Source: Serripes groenlandicus (lineage: Eukaryota > Mollusca > Bivalvia > Cardiida > Cardiidae). From it: DNA of 64,000 bases. The first letter of the stretch is position 1. Each line of letters opens with the position of its first letter. The notes beneath the pieces were generated by a model. That model saw nothing but the letters and a program-made list of their open reading frames with translations, was not told where the DNA came from and did not search any database. The DNA lies in the NCBI GenBank assembly GCA_031761405.1, contig JASEVX010000013.1, positions 40,376,601 through 40,440,600 of the forward strand, written 5' to 3'. Positions 43,583-55,870 of this stretch are shown here, piece after piece. The translations under genes were made by a program, and so were the position numbers.

Positions 43583-46500
43583 TTTTCGTATAAACAGGGT
43601 TCCAGATTAGATCTCTGACCTCTACTTGGGGAGCCTGCTTGTGGACTTGAAGGTTTTTCCGTTTGCATAATGACGTTTTCAAAGACTTCTATTAGACCAT
43701 GAACATTTCTAAAAGCACTGAAAAGAATAAAAAAAAAAAAATGAATACATGTACATGTATACTGAAATGCAGGAAATATTTCAAAAGAGTAACACTTTTC
43801 AAAATACAACAAATCTGACCATCAACTTTTTTTTAAAAGCTCTGAAAAGAATATGAAATAAATAAATACATTTATACTGAATTGCAGGAAATACTTCAAG
43901 TTTTCAAGAATATATTAACCGTTTTCCAAATACAACATATTTGCAGCAGATGACTTTGAAATCATTAAGACACAGATAAGGAAAATGTCTATAGGAAGGG
44001 AAAGTGTTTGACACATCTGCAGCATACAATTATTTAAAACATTGTGGTCAAAAAGGGTAATTTCTCCTTTTGCCACAATGTTTTCAGCTTTGTTCAGTAA
44101 TCATATTTATATTTATAGAGATTTTCCATAGATTTTTCTAAAACGTTTTAAAAGTCGTCGGATGCAGATATGTTGTTTGGGGGAAAGGTTAATTACCATA
44201 AGCGTAAATTATGGAATAAACACAAAACTGCATGTGACCTTTGAATGGATGTGAACTTTAAAAAGTCGTCTGCTTTGAATACATCTGATAGATAGGTAAA
44301 TAGATTTTAATTGACTTATACAAATACATGTATCTCATCATTTACTGTACATACATTTACATTAACACAATTTATACTTGAACAACAAATAATAATCCGA
44401 ACTAACTTTGATGTTTCCGAATTTTGGTAGAGCTCAAAAATAGCTTATACCAAATTAAGAAAAATTAATCTTTAGCTTAAAGCATTTTAGGAGAGTGTGA
44501 ATTTACCAATTGTTGAAAGATATATCTTATTCCAGATTCATTCTGTCAATCACCTAAATATATTACTTCAAAATCATCTTATTAAAATGATCTGAAGCTT
44601 ATAGTATGTGAGTAATGGGTAATTAGGAATATATAAAAACTGTTGAGCACTATCAACGATAAATGACACAAGCAGTATGCAACCTGTATTAGAAAGAAGT
44701 ATGTATGTATACCAGTATTTTGTCGCAAATTTTACATATCATAACAAATATTTAATACATTCCCATTTCGTAATAATAAGGCTTTTGCATAATTTTACAA
44801 TAGTTGATCTTTTATTGCAATTGAATAGTTCAACAAAGTTATACACGCTTGGTCTTTTATAAAAAAAAAGATTTTATATACGTGTTTCTAATTTCTTTGT
44901 ATAACAAAGCGAAATTCATCTTCTTCAACATCAGAGCTGCAACACGGACATTTTCTTTCTGGTCTAGGTACCCTATTACTTCCATGGCTATCAGTTTGTA
45001 TTTTAAGGTTATGCGAGGAAAGAAGAAGGAATAATTGTTACTTCTAGAAATTTTGAAATAAGTTTTGTTACGGAGCTGAAACATAGTTGGAAAAGGAGAA
45101 ATTGTTTGTTTGGAATAAATTATTCATGTTTCCATGTGTTAAAACATTGACTGCTGCCACTTTTTGGTGTCAAAAATCATGTATGGGTAGAAAGTGGAAA
45201 GAGAACAACAATCCAATTGATGCCTTATGGTACTTACTTTTTATATGATGCAAATCAAAGTTATAATACTCACTCTTTAAAAGAACTAAAATCTTCTGAT
45301 GCAAAGTCGGCAACATCAAATTCCCACGTTGCAAGTTTTTCATCACTGGAAGTCTGAAATGTAGTGGTCAATATACATAAATAAATACTATATAATTAAT
45401 GCTCAGGAATGATCTGTTTAACCCGTTCCTACATACAACACATCTGCAGCAAACGGCTTTATATATATGGACAATATCTTAATATATAAAAGTGTTAGAT
45501 AAAAAATGAGGTACCTTGTGGCAAACGGAGAAATTGCTCATTATAATTCTTTTGCTGCATTTTTCAAAAATATAGTCTCCTGAAGGGGCATCAGAAAACG
45601 TCTGTATATGGGAAAGGGTTAATCAAATCTAAGGGTGAGAGCCGGAATAATGCAGCATGATGAATCTCCATATTTCACTGCATGTTCTGTATGACATCAG
45701 CATAATTAGTTGTCGAGGTTCGTACTTGTACACAATTGAAAAGATTGCGTTTAGGAAGCCTCGGTCAAATCAATTGATGTGGGTACTTGCCCAGTATGTG
45801 AGGAATCTCGGGTTCAAGACCATTGTTCTCTCCCTGTATCATGTATTCCTTTCCCACATGCAGACGCTTTCTGAGGCATCTGCAGCAGACGACGTTTGAA
45901 AACATTGTGACAAAAGGAGAAATTGCTCATCATGAACAATATCCCATTTTGCCACAATATCTTTTACTCCTTAATTTAATTACTTTTCTGTCATTTATAG
46001 AGATTTTCTGCAAGTATGTTGGCCAAGCTGGGTTTCGAAATTCTTTTCCCTATATTGACAGCCTAAGTCTCAAACAGTTAACAATTCGAGAGATGGTTTG
46101 TTTTAAGTTTTGTTAGCACTTTGGACCTAGAGGGTCCTGATTAAAGCCCCAGATTTGCTGCATAATTTTCTCCCAGACCACAAATGTTTTTGAAAGCATG
46201 TGTCACTTTATTTTATGAGGCTACATATTTGGAAGGGTACCAAAATCCTTTAAAATGAATCTATAATGAAATGTCGACAAATGAAATAAAGCTTAAACCG
46301 AAAACCATGCATGAAGGCCAGAACGAGAAGTAATAATGTTATCAAGTCAGAATTGGTTTAACCCTATTCCGCATACAACACATCTGCAGCTGATGACAGT
46401 GAAAACATTACGTCAACAATATGGAAACTGTCTATTAAGCATATAACAATAATTTAATTAAATTGATGTGGTAAAAGGAATATAATCACATGAAGAGCAG

Positions 46501-48867
46501 CGTCTTCTTTTGCCACAATTTTTTCAAAAGTCATCTACTGCAGAGGTGTCACAAAAAGTATGTATAAGGGAATTTGATTGTTAAAAACACAATTCTAAAC
46601 TGCACATATGTTACTTTAACCTTCTTCTGAGCAATTAAATCAATGATATAAGAACAGCATCTGGGGGTGATTTCAATCAATTGCAATTTTCAACATTGTT
46701 TTGTTCGTTTGTGTGGTGTTTTACGCCGCTTCCAATTATTTTTCAGTTATATCAAGGCGTTTTCAGGGTAAGTACTACTGGTCTATGTATCCTGACAACA
46801 ATAACTCAACAATCCTGAGCGCAAGGAGGGAAACGATTACTACAATTTTAAAAGTATTTTGTATGACCCAACCGGGGCTCGAACCCGCGACCTCCCGCAC
46901 CGGATATTTAAGGGACAATATTTTATATTTATTTCAAGAAATTGAAGACTCTTCTTAGTTGGAGACCAACTTTATCTCCCTTTACCAACAACATTTTAGT
47001 CGTTGTTTTTTTTGTTTGTTTGGAGTTTAACGCCGCTTTCAACAGCTTTGGTCATATCACGGCGGTCAGTGCACCTACCCATGTGTTCCTGGCTTTCCCA
47101 CACCAGTACTTACACAACATTCTTTCGAAGCCACTGACTACTTTCTCACATATATCAGAGGTGAGAGGCAATGGAAAACATCGCCCGAAAGAATGTCGCC
47201 GCAACAGTCGTTGTCTCAATAACATATATTTAGCTGTTTTCAATTGCGAAACGTCTTAGAAAGTGTGACAATTGAGGGTTAAAACTTGTTGATTTACATG
47301 CAAATAAAGAAGGAATTTATTTGGTGTATTTTGAATGTATTTATACAATATAAACCTTTCCCACATTAAACAAATCTCCAAAAGAAGATATTTGAAAATA
47401 TCTATCTAAAATATATAAGGAACATGTCTATCAATGAAAGTATAATAATTGAACTGAGTTGAAAACATTCTGGCAGGCAAAAGAAGGAATTGCTCATTAT
47501 GAGCAATTTCACCTGTAATGTCACAATGCTTTCGCGTTCATGAAAATGTTGTGACATAAAGACAATAATTATAATTCATGTTTTAAGATGTTATCACAAT
47601 GTTTGCCTATATTATGAATATATTTTCAAAGATTGCTGCTGCAAGTTTGTTGTTTGTGGCAAAAGGGTTCCCTCTTTGTGACGCCTTTGCAGCAGACGAC
47701 TTTGGAAAACGAGCAATTTTCATCGTTTGCCACAACGTTTTCAATTCTTTTAATGAATTATAGCTTTATTTATAGAGTTTCCGTGATTTTACCTTGATGT
47801 TTTCAAAGTCTTCTTTTGCATATTTGATGTAAGTGGGAAAGGATTCAAAAGAACTCAGTTGACCTTTCACTTACCCAGATATGACCACTCATTCTGTTAT
47901 CACTATCGGATGCTTGGAACACAGAGATATTGCCTGTGGTCGCCTGCTTGTATCTCAGAAAATACGAACCAGGTGTGACATTCCAACCTTCTGGTAACAT
48001 CTCACTTTCCTCTTCATCTTTACTGCTCTACAATTGAAAATATATCAATTTTTGTCTCTTATTCATTAATATTCAAATGTTCTTCAGAAAATTATTCTCA
48101 TGCTAAAAAAACCAGATACGTGGGAGAGTCTCAAATCATGTTTTCCAATTCAGTTTATAGACAATGCTTTACAGGTCTATAGTCTAACTATTTGGTCTTT
48201 TACATTACAGAGACATCAAAAAGCGAATATATGTGAGAAAGGGTTAATATAATGTTATTAAATTCTTGTTTAGATTTGTATAAACATTTATTACACATTT
48301 TAACCAGTTACCTGATACAATACACCTTCCACCATACAGACGCTTTCTGATGGCTCTGCAGCAGACGTATTTTGAAAACATTTACGCGAAAGTAGAAATT
48401 GCTCCTTTTCCCACATTTTTTGACTTTTCGTTTTTGCATTAATATTTTCAGGTATTTTGGTGCAAATTTGTTGTTTGTGGGAAAGTGACGCTAAGTTGTC
48501 TGCTATGAACTTTGTTAGAAAAGGATACATTGCTTGGAAAACTAATACGTTTTAGCAGTCCCTGCTTAAGGGAAATGGTTAAGATAATTGACTGTGTCTG
48601 TCAAAATATCTCACCCAAATGAGAAATGATAGTGAACGTAGAAACATTGTGCACTGTAATTCGTTAACAATACGACATTAATTATCTTTCTATTTTTACT
48701 TGAGAAAGATTTTAGTTGGACATACCTTTTCGCCCGTCCCTAAACATTTATATCCCAATAAAATCATCTGCCAATGCAATACACTAATGATGATGTCTTG
48801 AGGCGTGTGAATGTCTTTCTTTATCGAGTTGAACATTAATTCTAGACCTGGGGCCGCCTTGATCGAT
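43583..48867 (-). CDS. FP-domain module 6 (exons 1-4), PI31-like
   Basis: Exons in transcription order are 48726-48867, 47875-48027, 45274-45353 and 43583-43717. It is a more diverged class, related to module 7. Exon 1 has PQDIIISVLHWQMILLGYKC. Exon 2 keeps LPEGWN but reads GSYFLRYKQ, and has QASDSDNRMSGHIW, so serines replace both cysteines of the module 1/3/5 class. Exon 3 has a Leu at position 106, and exon 4 has Cys in place of Gly in the EPGLY motif before the donor. Introns contain two SINE fragments (46713-46902 and 47007-47205), several MITEs and a private 750-bp insertion near 44287. All exons are open and exactly the canonical lengths. Confidence 0.85.
43920..44200. mobile_element. 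MITE cluster in module 6
   Basis: It starts TTAACCGTTTTCCAAATAC with TTGCAGCAGATGACTTTG. A second copy has CATCTGCAGCATACA and CTCCTTTTGCCACAATG. A related cluster lies at about 58965-59240 in module 7. Confidence 0.6.
44287..45037. mobile_element. Private 750-bp insertion in module 6, unclassified
   Basis: Relative to modules 2 and 4, the sequence between the CTTTGAATACATCTGA and AATTGTTAC segments is interrupted by about 750 bp of AT-rich DNA. On the minus strand, 44857-45084 encodes RVAALMLKKMNFAL and neighbouring residues, possibly the tail of a decayed transposable-element protein. No terminal repeats or target duplication were evident. Confidence 0.4.
45418..45622. mobile_element. TTAA-bounded MITE, module 6
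   Basis: Same site relative to exon 3. It starts TTAACCCGTTCC and ends GTATATGGGAAAGGGTTAA. Confidence 0.75.
46358..46584. mobile_element. Second TTAA MITE site, module 6
   Basis: Same insertion as 8780-8987. It retains more of the right arm, including TCTTTTGCCACAATTTTTTC, which the module 2 and 4 copies have lost. Confidence 0.7.
46713..46902 (-). mobile_element. Second SINE family, antisense and head-truncated, in module 6
   Basis: It shares the TTATATCAAGGCGTTTTCAG core and the ACCCAACCGGGGCTCGAACC B-box region with the copies at 9115 and 26055. It stops at CCTCCCGCACC, without the rest of the tRNA-like head. Its presence at the equivalent intron position suggests the insertion predates separation of modules 2, 4 and 6. 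Confidence 0.72.
47007..47205 (-). mobile_element. 5'-truncated SINE of the same family, antisense
   Basis: Reverse-complement match to the body and tail of the SINE at 9426 (poly-T/TTTGTTTG start, then GTTTAACGCCGCTTTCAACAG). The tRNA-like head is missing. AGTCGTTGT is duplicated at 46998-47006 and 47206-47214. It lies in the intron between exons 3 and 2 of module 6. Confidence 0.88.
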
Positions 48868-48955
48868 CTAAAAATATGTATCACTCCAAGTGAGCCGCAT
48901 ATACAATTATTAATGAAATCTAGTCTAATTGTCGATTTTAACTTAAAGAAACTTA

Positions 48956-49187
48956 TAGTCAGGGGCGTTAGGGCATTATAGGGGCTGTTTGGTTCATATT
49001 CTTCCAAAAGCACCAAATTTGGCCCAGAGGTGGCCCATGCAATACTTTTTACATTTTTGACGGGCGCCAAGACGGGCGACCAAAAACTAAAAGGGCTAGA
49101 ATCATGAATGATACCTCATTTTAGGGGTTTTCGAGGTCGAGGAATCGGATTCAAATGTTATTTCAATGATCTGAGATCAAGTCTACC
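48956..49187 (+). repeat. Left terminal inverted repeat of the TTA transposon
   Basis: It pairs with the right end over two blocks. An outer block of about 125 bp ends in GACGGGCGACC. An inner block contains AGAATCATGAATGATAC and a stretch ending near GATCTGAG. The two blocks are contiguous here but separated by about 68 bp in the right end. Confidence 0.85.
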
Positions 49188-49214
49188 ACACATCGACACG
49201 ATAAAGGTCATTTA

Positions 49215-52200
49215 ATGGATCAACCTGGTGTTCTGGATGTGTCATCGTCATCCCCAAAATCCTTCCCCATTATAAGCTGTATGTCGCAGTTTTCAAAGGG
49301 GAATAAAGGCAGGAATAATATTTGCATATCTCACACATTGAAGGTTGCTGATGAGCTTGTCATGAAATATAGGTCACAAAATGGTCAAGAGGACGCACTT
49401 ATATTCAAGCGGGCTGCCTTAATGATGCACAAGTTTTGTCTTCAGAGTCAAGAGCCCTTCGGCGGTTATTTCCCCTAACTCCCTCATGGCTTTAGTAAAT
49501 GAAGAAATAAGGAGTGTCTTCAAAGTAGTGCTCAGGGGAACATCAGCTCTTCATGGACGTGAGCCGATCGGTGGAGACGCCAATCTTGATGCAAGGGAGA
49601 AGATCACATTTAAGATCTCACAACTGCCCATCTACAATACTAGTAAGGGTACGCACCATGCAGTCAAGACAGCTGCAGTAAGCCACAACAAGGAGCGAGA
49701 AACCTTTTCCCTCTATATCATGGCCTATAGCTGCATAGACGCGGACGGTTAAAAAAACAGATTGAGATTGACCACGAACAGGGTATCTCAGGATCGTACA
49801 ATTGCGTTATGGAAGTTAAGCGAGGTGTTGCATGTGCGGTGTATGCTCGGCATGCTCAAGGTGGAGTGGTGTTACCAACCAACAGCCATATCAGAGTCTT
49901 CACCACCCATGATGTGGATAATATAGATAGCAGGGCTCAGGACAACTTCTCACTTGATGAGTCCGATGGATATGTCCTCAGCGTGACCAACCATCGTTCA
50001 TGGGAATCTTGGAATGAAGCAGGCTCCCATCAAGTTTGACACCTCCGACCAGCAACTCCAACGCTACCAGATGCTTACGTGATCCTGCCCCCAGTCAAAC
50101 TCACTTAAACAGATGTCTTTTCACCCCGACTCGGCAACAGCGAAGTCAGACCACCCCATGATGTGCGAGATAACAAGGATGAGGCGTGGATGGCACACGT
50201 CACCAGTGTGCTGAAGCAAAGCTAGCTGGCAGAGGATGATGCCATCACTTAGTCGGGATATAACTCGATGCTCGCATGCGATGGAGCTGACAATGCAGGC
50301 GACTGAGTTCCTCAACCCAGATCAGATAAGCATTCTTGGTGCAGATCGGCCACTGTATGTTCTCCTCAAACTCTTCCAATGACAAAATACTGACACTTTG
50401 TGAGAAGACAAGCTGGTAGCTATGATGGATGCGCTACACATTGAAGACAAGATGCATCTTATCATAGGGAAGCTGCTGCTCGACTCTGGGTGTGACACCG
50501 TGCTTGCTCAGGCCGAGGTCCTGACATCTGGTCGCGCACAGTCTACACTCAATAAACATCACTTCAATCGTACAAGGTACGCGCATCAGGTCTCCAGCAT
50601 GTCCCTTTACTTGCTCAAGTAATGTCAGAATGTAATGGGAGTCAATCAATATGTGGGATAAACGTTCCCAAATTCTACCCAGTTCAAGTTCTGGTCAACC
50701 ATAATAGAGCTGGAGCTGCTGATGTCTCGTTTTAGGCGGTCACTGCGGGAGGGGATTATATGTGCAAGCCTGTGACAAACTCTGCTGCTGGTATGACGCC
50801 AGGGACTACACAAACTATGCGCGTTGGCTGCGTATACATGTACGCGTATTGATTGAGATAGCCAAGAAACACCCTGAAATACGTGCTGAATTCCTGAAGG
50901 GCATTTTTGTTGTGCAGAAATCAGCTAGAAAATTCAGCCTTGTGGCCAAGGAACAAACCAATGAACAGTCCAACAAAAGCCTCCAGACACATGGTAGAGC
51001 TGTTGGACTTTATGAGAATCCCAAAGCCCTTATACTGTTTATGCTGGCCGGACCTGACTGCACGTGGGTAAGTAAGTAGTTTGAGACCGTCAACGACCCA
51101 TCATTGTTATTCACCGCTCATTATGAGGAAGGACACAGCTTGCAATTCAAGTATCAAAAGGATGTTCTATTGTTCATCAAGGTGGTAGATCAGCTGGGCA
51201 ATCCTTTCCGGGCTACAAGTCAGGAGCTCATAGTGCTCAATACACATAATGTCATGGAACATGCCATTGCTACTTCTCTATCTCAATTCGTGAAGCTGGT
51301 CAAACCCTGCATGCAGCATATGTCACGGAAAGATTGGAAAAGGCTTCAGTACTAGTATATAAAACAATCAAGCGGAATAATATGCTAACCTTCACCAACT
51401 GACCTGAGCCCAAGAAAAAAGGTACAAACGACAGTGGCGTCCAGAAGCAGAATAAGATGTTGGTTACACAACTTTTCTTCTCACTCCAGTCACGACCCGA
51501 TGCCGACATGACATACTTTTTTCGGTTCGAACATCAGAGAGAGCCACCAAGCCTGGCGGATGGAGGTGCTGCGATCACGGATCAGACATTCTAAAGTGCC
51601 TCAATGCCTCCACTGACCACGCAGCTGCTGCCAAACAAGCCACCGTCGTCGCTTTGGATATGGGGAGCTGTTATCCACATGATGCGACCCACAACAGCAA
51701 AGACATTCAGCGAGTATGTGTCTCCCCGCATTGTACCATATTTGGAGGCCCAAATAACAAGTAGTACCCAACGCATTGACATTGTAAGGGGTAATTACAC
51801 AGAGGAAAAATCCTCAAAGCTTTCACGCAGCAACGGCGTGGGGATAACCCACGGACAAGAATCGACGATTGCAGTAGTCCAATCCCGAAGCGTGACTGGA
51901 CAGCGGATTCCTGAAAAATGAGGCGAACAAAATAGAGCTTTTCTCCTTCATCAGAACACAGATCACCAAGGCTGACATGGGCGGAAAGCTGGTCCTGAGC
52001 ACCCGCTTCGAGACCTCACAACACTTTAGCCGTGTAACTATTCCGAGGTGGACACCAGGAAGCGTCATACAACAGCCTATGTTGCACTGTGGACAGCGAG
52101 GTCATAGTTTTGACAAACCGTTTGTCCCTCAGCCTTTCAGAGCGTCGAGTGGGCTTTGGCAAAAAAACCAGCATGGGCAGCATGGTCAAGCATACCGGAT

Positions 52201-52578
52201 ATCAACGATACACTAGTTGCTCTCACGCATGACCCTGACCTCTTCATTCGTGAGTCTGTGTATATGCAGCGCATCGAACGCTTTGTCATAGTCATGTTTA
52301 ACAAGGGATGTAGTGCAGCTGGTGTCAACACGGCCAGACATCAACTCTTCACTACTGGAAGGCAACTGCTGGAAAACATCCCACATACCAAAGCCGCACT
52401 GTTCCAGCATGTAAAGCAAGCGCTACTACAGGCGAGATTCTACTGTCGTCAGGCCATCTCAGTCCAACAGAAAATTCCTGACTTCAGTAAGTTGGGCTGG
52501 CAAAAAGATGGCACCAGTACATGGCAATCACTATGGACAACTCTCAACAATGCTTCAGTGGCATGTGCATGGACATGA
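49215..52578 (+). pseudogene. Decayed transposase-like gene inside the TTA transposon
   Basis: Successive open pieces on the plus strand lie in changing frames: 49215-49478, 49486-49752, 49809-50039, 50422-50622, 50762-51079, 51104-51355, 51604-51921 and 52156-52578. Stops and frameshifts separate them, so no intact protein is made. The 50422-50622 piece (IGKLLLDSG ... RTRYAHQVSSMSLYLL) resembles a family of uncharacterised multi-copy proteins I recall from marine invertebrate genomes, with a Gly-Ser-Gly-like segment followed by HxxRTRYAHQV. A DDE catalytic triad could not be assigned. Its position between the inverted repeats makes a transposase the natural guess. Confidence 0.6.
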
Positions 52579-52861
52579 ATGTGCAAATGCAACCGTGCAG
52601 GTGTCTGATGCACAGCCCTCTGCAAATGAGAAGGCTGGTGTGTTAATAACGGTGGTGATGACCAGTAGTATGCGCTGCCGAAATCATTAAGTGCAAGCCA
52701 GAACGTATAGATAGGAATAGTAATCATTAGTAATCCTGTATTGTATATATTTAACATTTAAATGCCACAACGACATGTAGCATTTGGTCACTGCAGATGT
52801 CTCCGAATTATTTTAATTTAATTTAATTTTAATCTTTATTGATTTTTTATTGACCTTGAAG

Positions 52862-53149
52862 GGTAAACTTGACCTCAGATCATTGAAATAACATCTCAAT
52901 CAGATTCCCCAACCCCGAAAACCCCTAAAATGAAGTATCATTCATGATTCTAGCCATTTTAGTTTTTTAACTGCGATTGACATATAGCCCGGATGGCGGC
53001 CATTTTGGATTTTGCCAATATGGCTGCCCCATTGGTCGCCCGTCTTGGCGCCCGTCAAAAATGTTAAAAGTATTGCATGGGCCACCTCTGGGCCAAATTT
53101 GGTGCTTTTGGAAGAATCTGAACCAAAATATCCCTAACACCCCTGACTA
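52862..53149 (-). repeat. Right terminal inverted repeat of the TTA transposon
   Basis: It is the reverse complement of the left end, with an extra segment of about 68 bp between the outer and inner blocks (about 52968-53034, containing ATGGCGGCCATTTTGG). Either the left end was deleted or the right end gained this piece. Confidence 0.8.
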
Positions 53150-54789
53150 TTATAAATTAAGTCTAACAAATACTTAGTAAGACATTTGAGGACTAAACAT
53201 AATCACGTTGTTTGAGAATAACAGACAATTAACCTGTATAAACAGTTTCATTTGTGATATATTATATGACAGTTAGCTTATTCTAACCTGACCGAATGTG
53301 TGATGTTTTACGGTTATTTCCTGTATGGGCAAACCATACAAGATTATTGACATCACTCTTCTGAAATTGCATTGGACAATTCAAGAGTCTTAATCGTCAA
53401 TTGTTATTAAAAGTCGTTTGCTGCAGATTAGTGGAGCAATGGAAAAGGATTAAATCATACAAAAGAATATGAGACATATAGAAAATTAAATGGATGTTAA
53501 CAAAATTTGTTTGAAACGGAGAAACTGCTTTCCTTTTTAAAAGAAAGTTTTTAAATAAGCAAATCTCAAATAATATTTTGTTCTATATTCTTTGAAATGG
53601 TTATTTGTCATCAGACATGATCATAACACAACAACTAATAGAATAATATAGTCCATAAGCTCTACATTATGTATATCAAACACATTATAAATAAATACTT
53701 TTGTGCTAGAAAAGTAGACTGCTTACGCCAAAAACTCTCGTTTATCAAAAATATAGATAAATGTAAGCTTTTGCTTATTAAGCATATTACGTATTAGTAC
53801 AACAAAATGATATATGTATAATTTAATTACAACAATTTGCTGAAAAATATTCAGCAAAAAAAAGGTTGCACGTTGGTACGAAACTGCCTTTATACGAAAT
53901 ATGCGAAATATGCTCGTTTCGCTTATTCCATATTCGAACGCATATTGGCACATGTGAAGTAAACGACTGAACTCTAGATGGAGATCAGAATTTTGAGATG
54001 TTGCAATTTCTGAAAATATTGTTAATAGTGACAACAAAATAAGTGATCAATAGTTCAAAACTATTTTGAATGTACTTATTGAAAAACAGTCAATTGAAAG
54101 TCAAGGAAATGTACAAAATTTGGCCCACTGGGAAAACTATATAAAACATTATACCACTGGCTGTACAACAAACATATACTAAAAGTGTGTCTGTTGGTTG
54201 CAGGACATTTTGGCGAACCGAAGACATATAACTACATATGTATATGTCTCTGGTTAATGTTACGTCCAATTATGTCACCAACACTCATAATGTAACACAT
54301 ATTTTCAGATTGAAAGCACTGTAAAACAGATATTTTCTTCAGAAAATATTGCGTCAGATAAGAGAGATGACATAAATGTTGAACATACATAATTTATTTC
54401 CCATTATACTGTCAGTATACGAATTATTTCCTTCATTAAAATACTCGCTCATAACAAAGTTATGCTGAAGCCCATCTCAAAAGCTCAATAGTAAACCAAA
54501 TTTATGGACCAACTGCGAAAGTAGTTTGCATCATTGTTTATGTATTGATTCCAAATATCAAGTTGTATTAGTCTGCTGTAGAGTTAATGTTAATTTACTT
54601 TATATGTATTCATTTATTAATTCACGATGTATGCCATTGCGATACATAAGATTAGGTGATTAATATTGTCCGCTTTTTTTTGTCGCCATTGCTTGTTTCA
54701 TGCCAGACATACTTACATACTATGGCCTCTCTGGTTCGGCATCAATTGATGTTTCATTGACAAACACCTAGTTGGTCTACACTACGTTT

Positions 54790-55310
54790 TGTCGAGCCCA
54801 CTTGCGGTGAGGTCACGAAAGGATAATGTGTGCAAAATTATTTCAAAATCAGGCCTATATGTCCCTGGTCGCCATGTTTTTTAACAGATAGGGAATAATT
54901 TAAACAATCTTGGTACTTTGAACCATATCATTTTTTAATCAGGTCAGTGTTTTTGTACAAGAAGATGGCAACCAAGTTTTCCAATGGATTGGAATAATTT
55001 GAACAAAATTGATAGATGGTCACCCAAGAATTATGCCAAATTATTTCAAATCGGGCCAGTACTTTTGGACAAGAATATTTTTAAATTTTCACTATATTTA
55101 CACATAAGGAAAACAAGCTCGCCCCTTGGTGGCCATGTTTTTACAACGGAACATGATAATGATAAATTTCTTAGTAGATTGTTACCCAGGGAACATTTGT
55201 GCTTGTGCCAAATTATTTTCAAATCAGGCAAGTTCTTTTGAAAAAGAAGATTTTTTAAGTTTTCACTATACACATACAAGGAAAACAAAAGGAAAGGTAA
55301 AACATAAATC
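54790..55310. repeat. GATCGGAATAATTTGAAC-family repeat, short copy near module 7
   Basis: Three or four diverged units, then a switch to the next repeat family near 55290. A single-unit remnant also occurs at about 13830-13950 and 30470-30590. Confidence 0.6.
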
Positions 55311-55770
55311 CTTGACAGAGTTACCTTCTCTTATCTTTATATGAGGTCGTGATGGTAAATAAGTATTCAAAGTTTCATTGCAATAACCGTAAAGGTTAAG
55401 ACAATAATTGTATTTTTGCAGAGGTAATGATAATTAAGAAGTATTGTAAGTTTCTAATCAATATCTTTCATGGTTTTTGAAAAAAAGTGGGCAGGAAGGA
55501 AACAATTAACCAAAATTCTAAATCGAAAAAGGGCCCTGATTATTACAAAAACGTTGACAGAGTTATATACTCTTATCTGTTGATGTGGGTAATAATGGTG
55601 AAACAAGTGTTGTCATTTCCAAGCAATATCTGTAATGTTTATTGTTATGTTTAAGTGTTACACAAACTTAACTATGATGTGACACCAACACCAACGCTGA
55701 CGCCGGCGCCTTGGGGAGTAGGATAGCTTGCCCTTTCTTCGAAAAGTCAAGCTAAAAAAGGTCACCTAAA
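55300..55770. repeat. GACGCCGACGCC repeat, before module 7
   Basis: Diverged copy, reading ACGCTGACGCCGGCGCCTTG near 55692. Confidence 0.66.
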
Positions 55771-55870
55771 ACACCGCTAAAATGGAGCATTGTTAATATC
55801 AAATACACAATATGGTAATTGTCTGAGGAAGAAGTTACATATAAACCTCCTGCATTATTCAACCCTTTAC

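Larger units (their letters stand above)
48956..53149 (+). mobile_element. 4.2-kb DNA transposon with long terminal inverted repeats and TTA target duplication
   Basis: Both ends begin TAGTCAGGGG and continue as an inverted repeat: about 48956-49187 on the left and 52862-53149 on the right. The element is flanked by TTA at 48953-48955 and 53150-53152. The empty site, AAACTTATAAATTAAG, survives at about 5727-5742 in module 1, which confirms the boundaries and the 3-bp duplication. A 3-bp TWA duplication is typical of PIF/Harbinger elements, but the broken coding region does not show a Harbinger transposase that I recognise. The element sits in the intron between modules 7 and 6 and is GC-richer than its surroundings. 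Confidence 0.85.

Noticed and set aside
46942..47259. A 105-codon plus-strand frame, also seen in reverse at 9474-9689
   Set aside because: It is a translation of SINE sequence.
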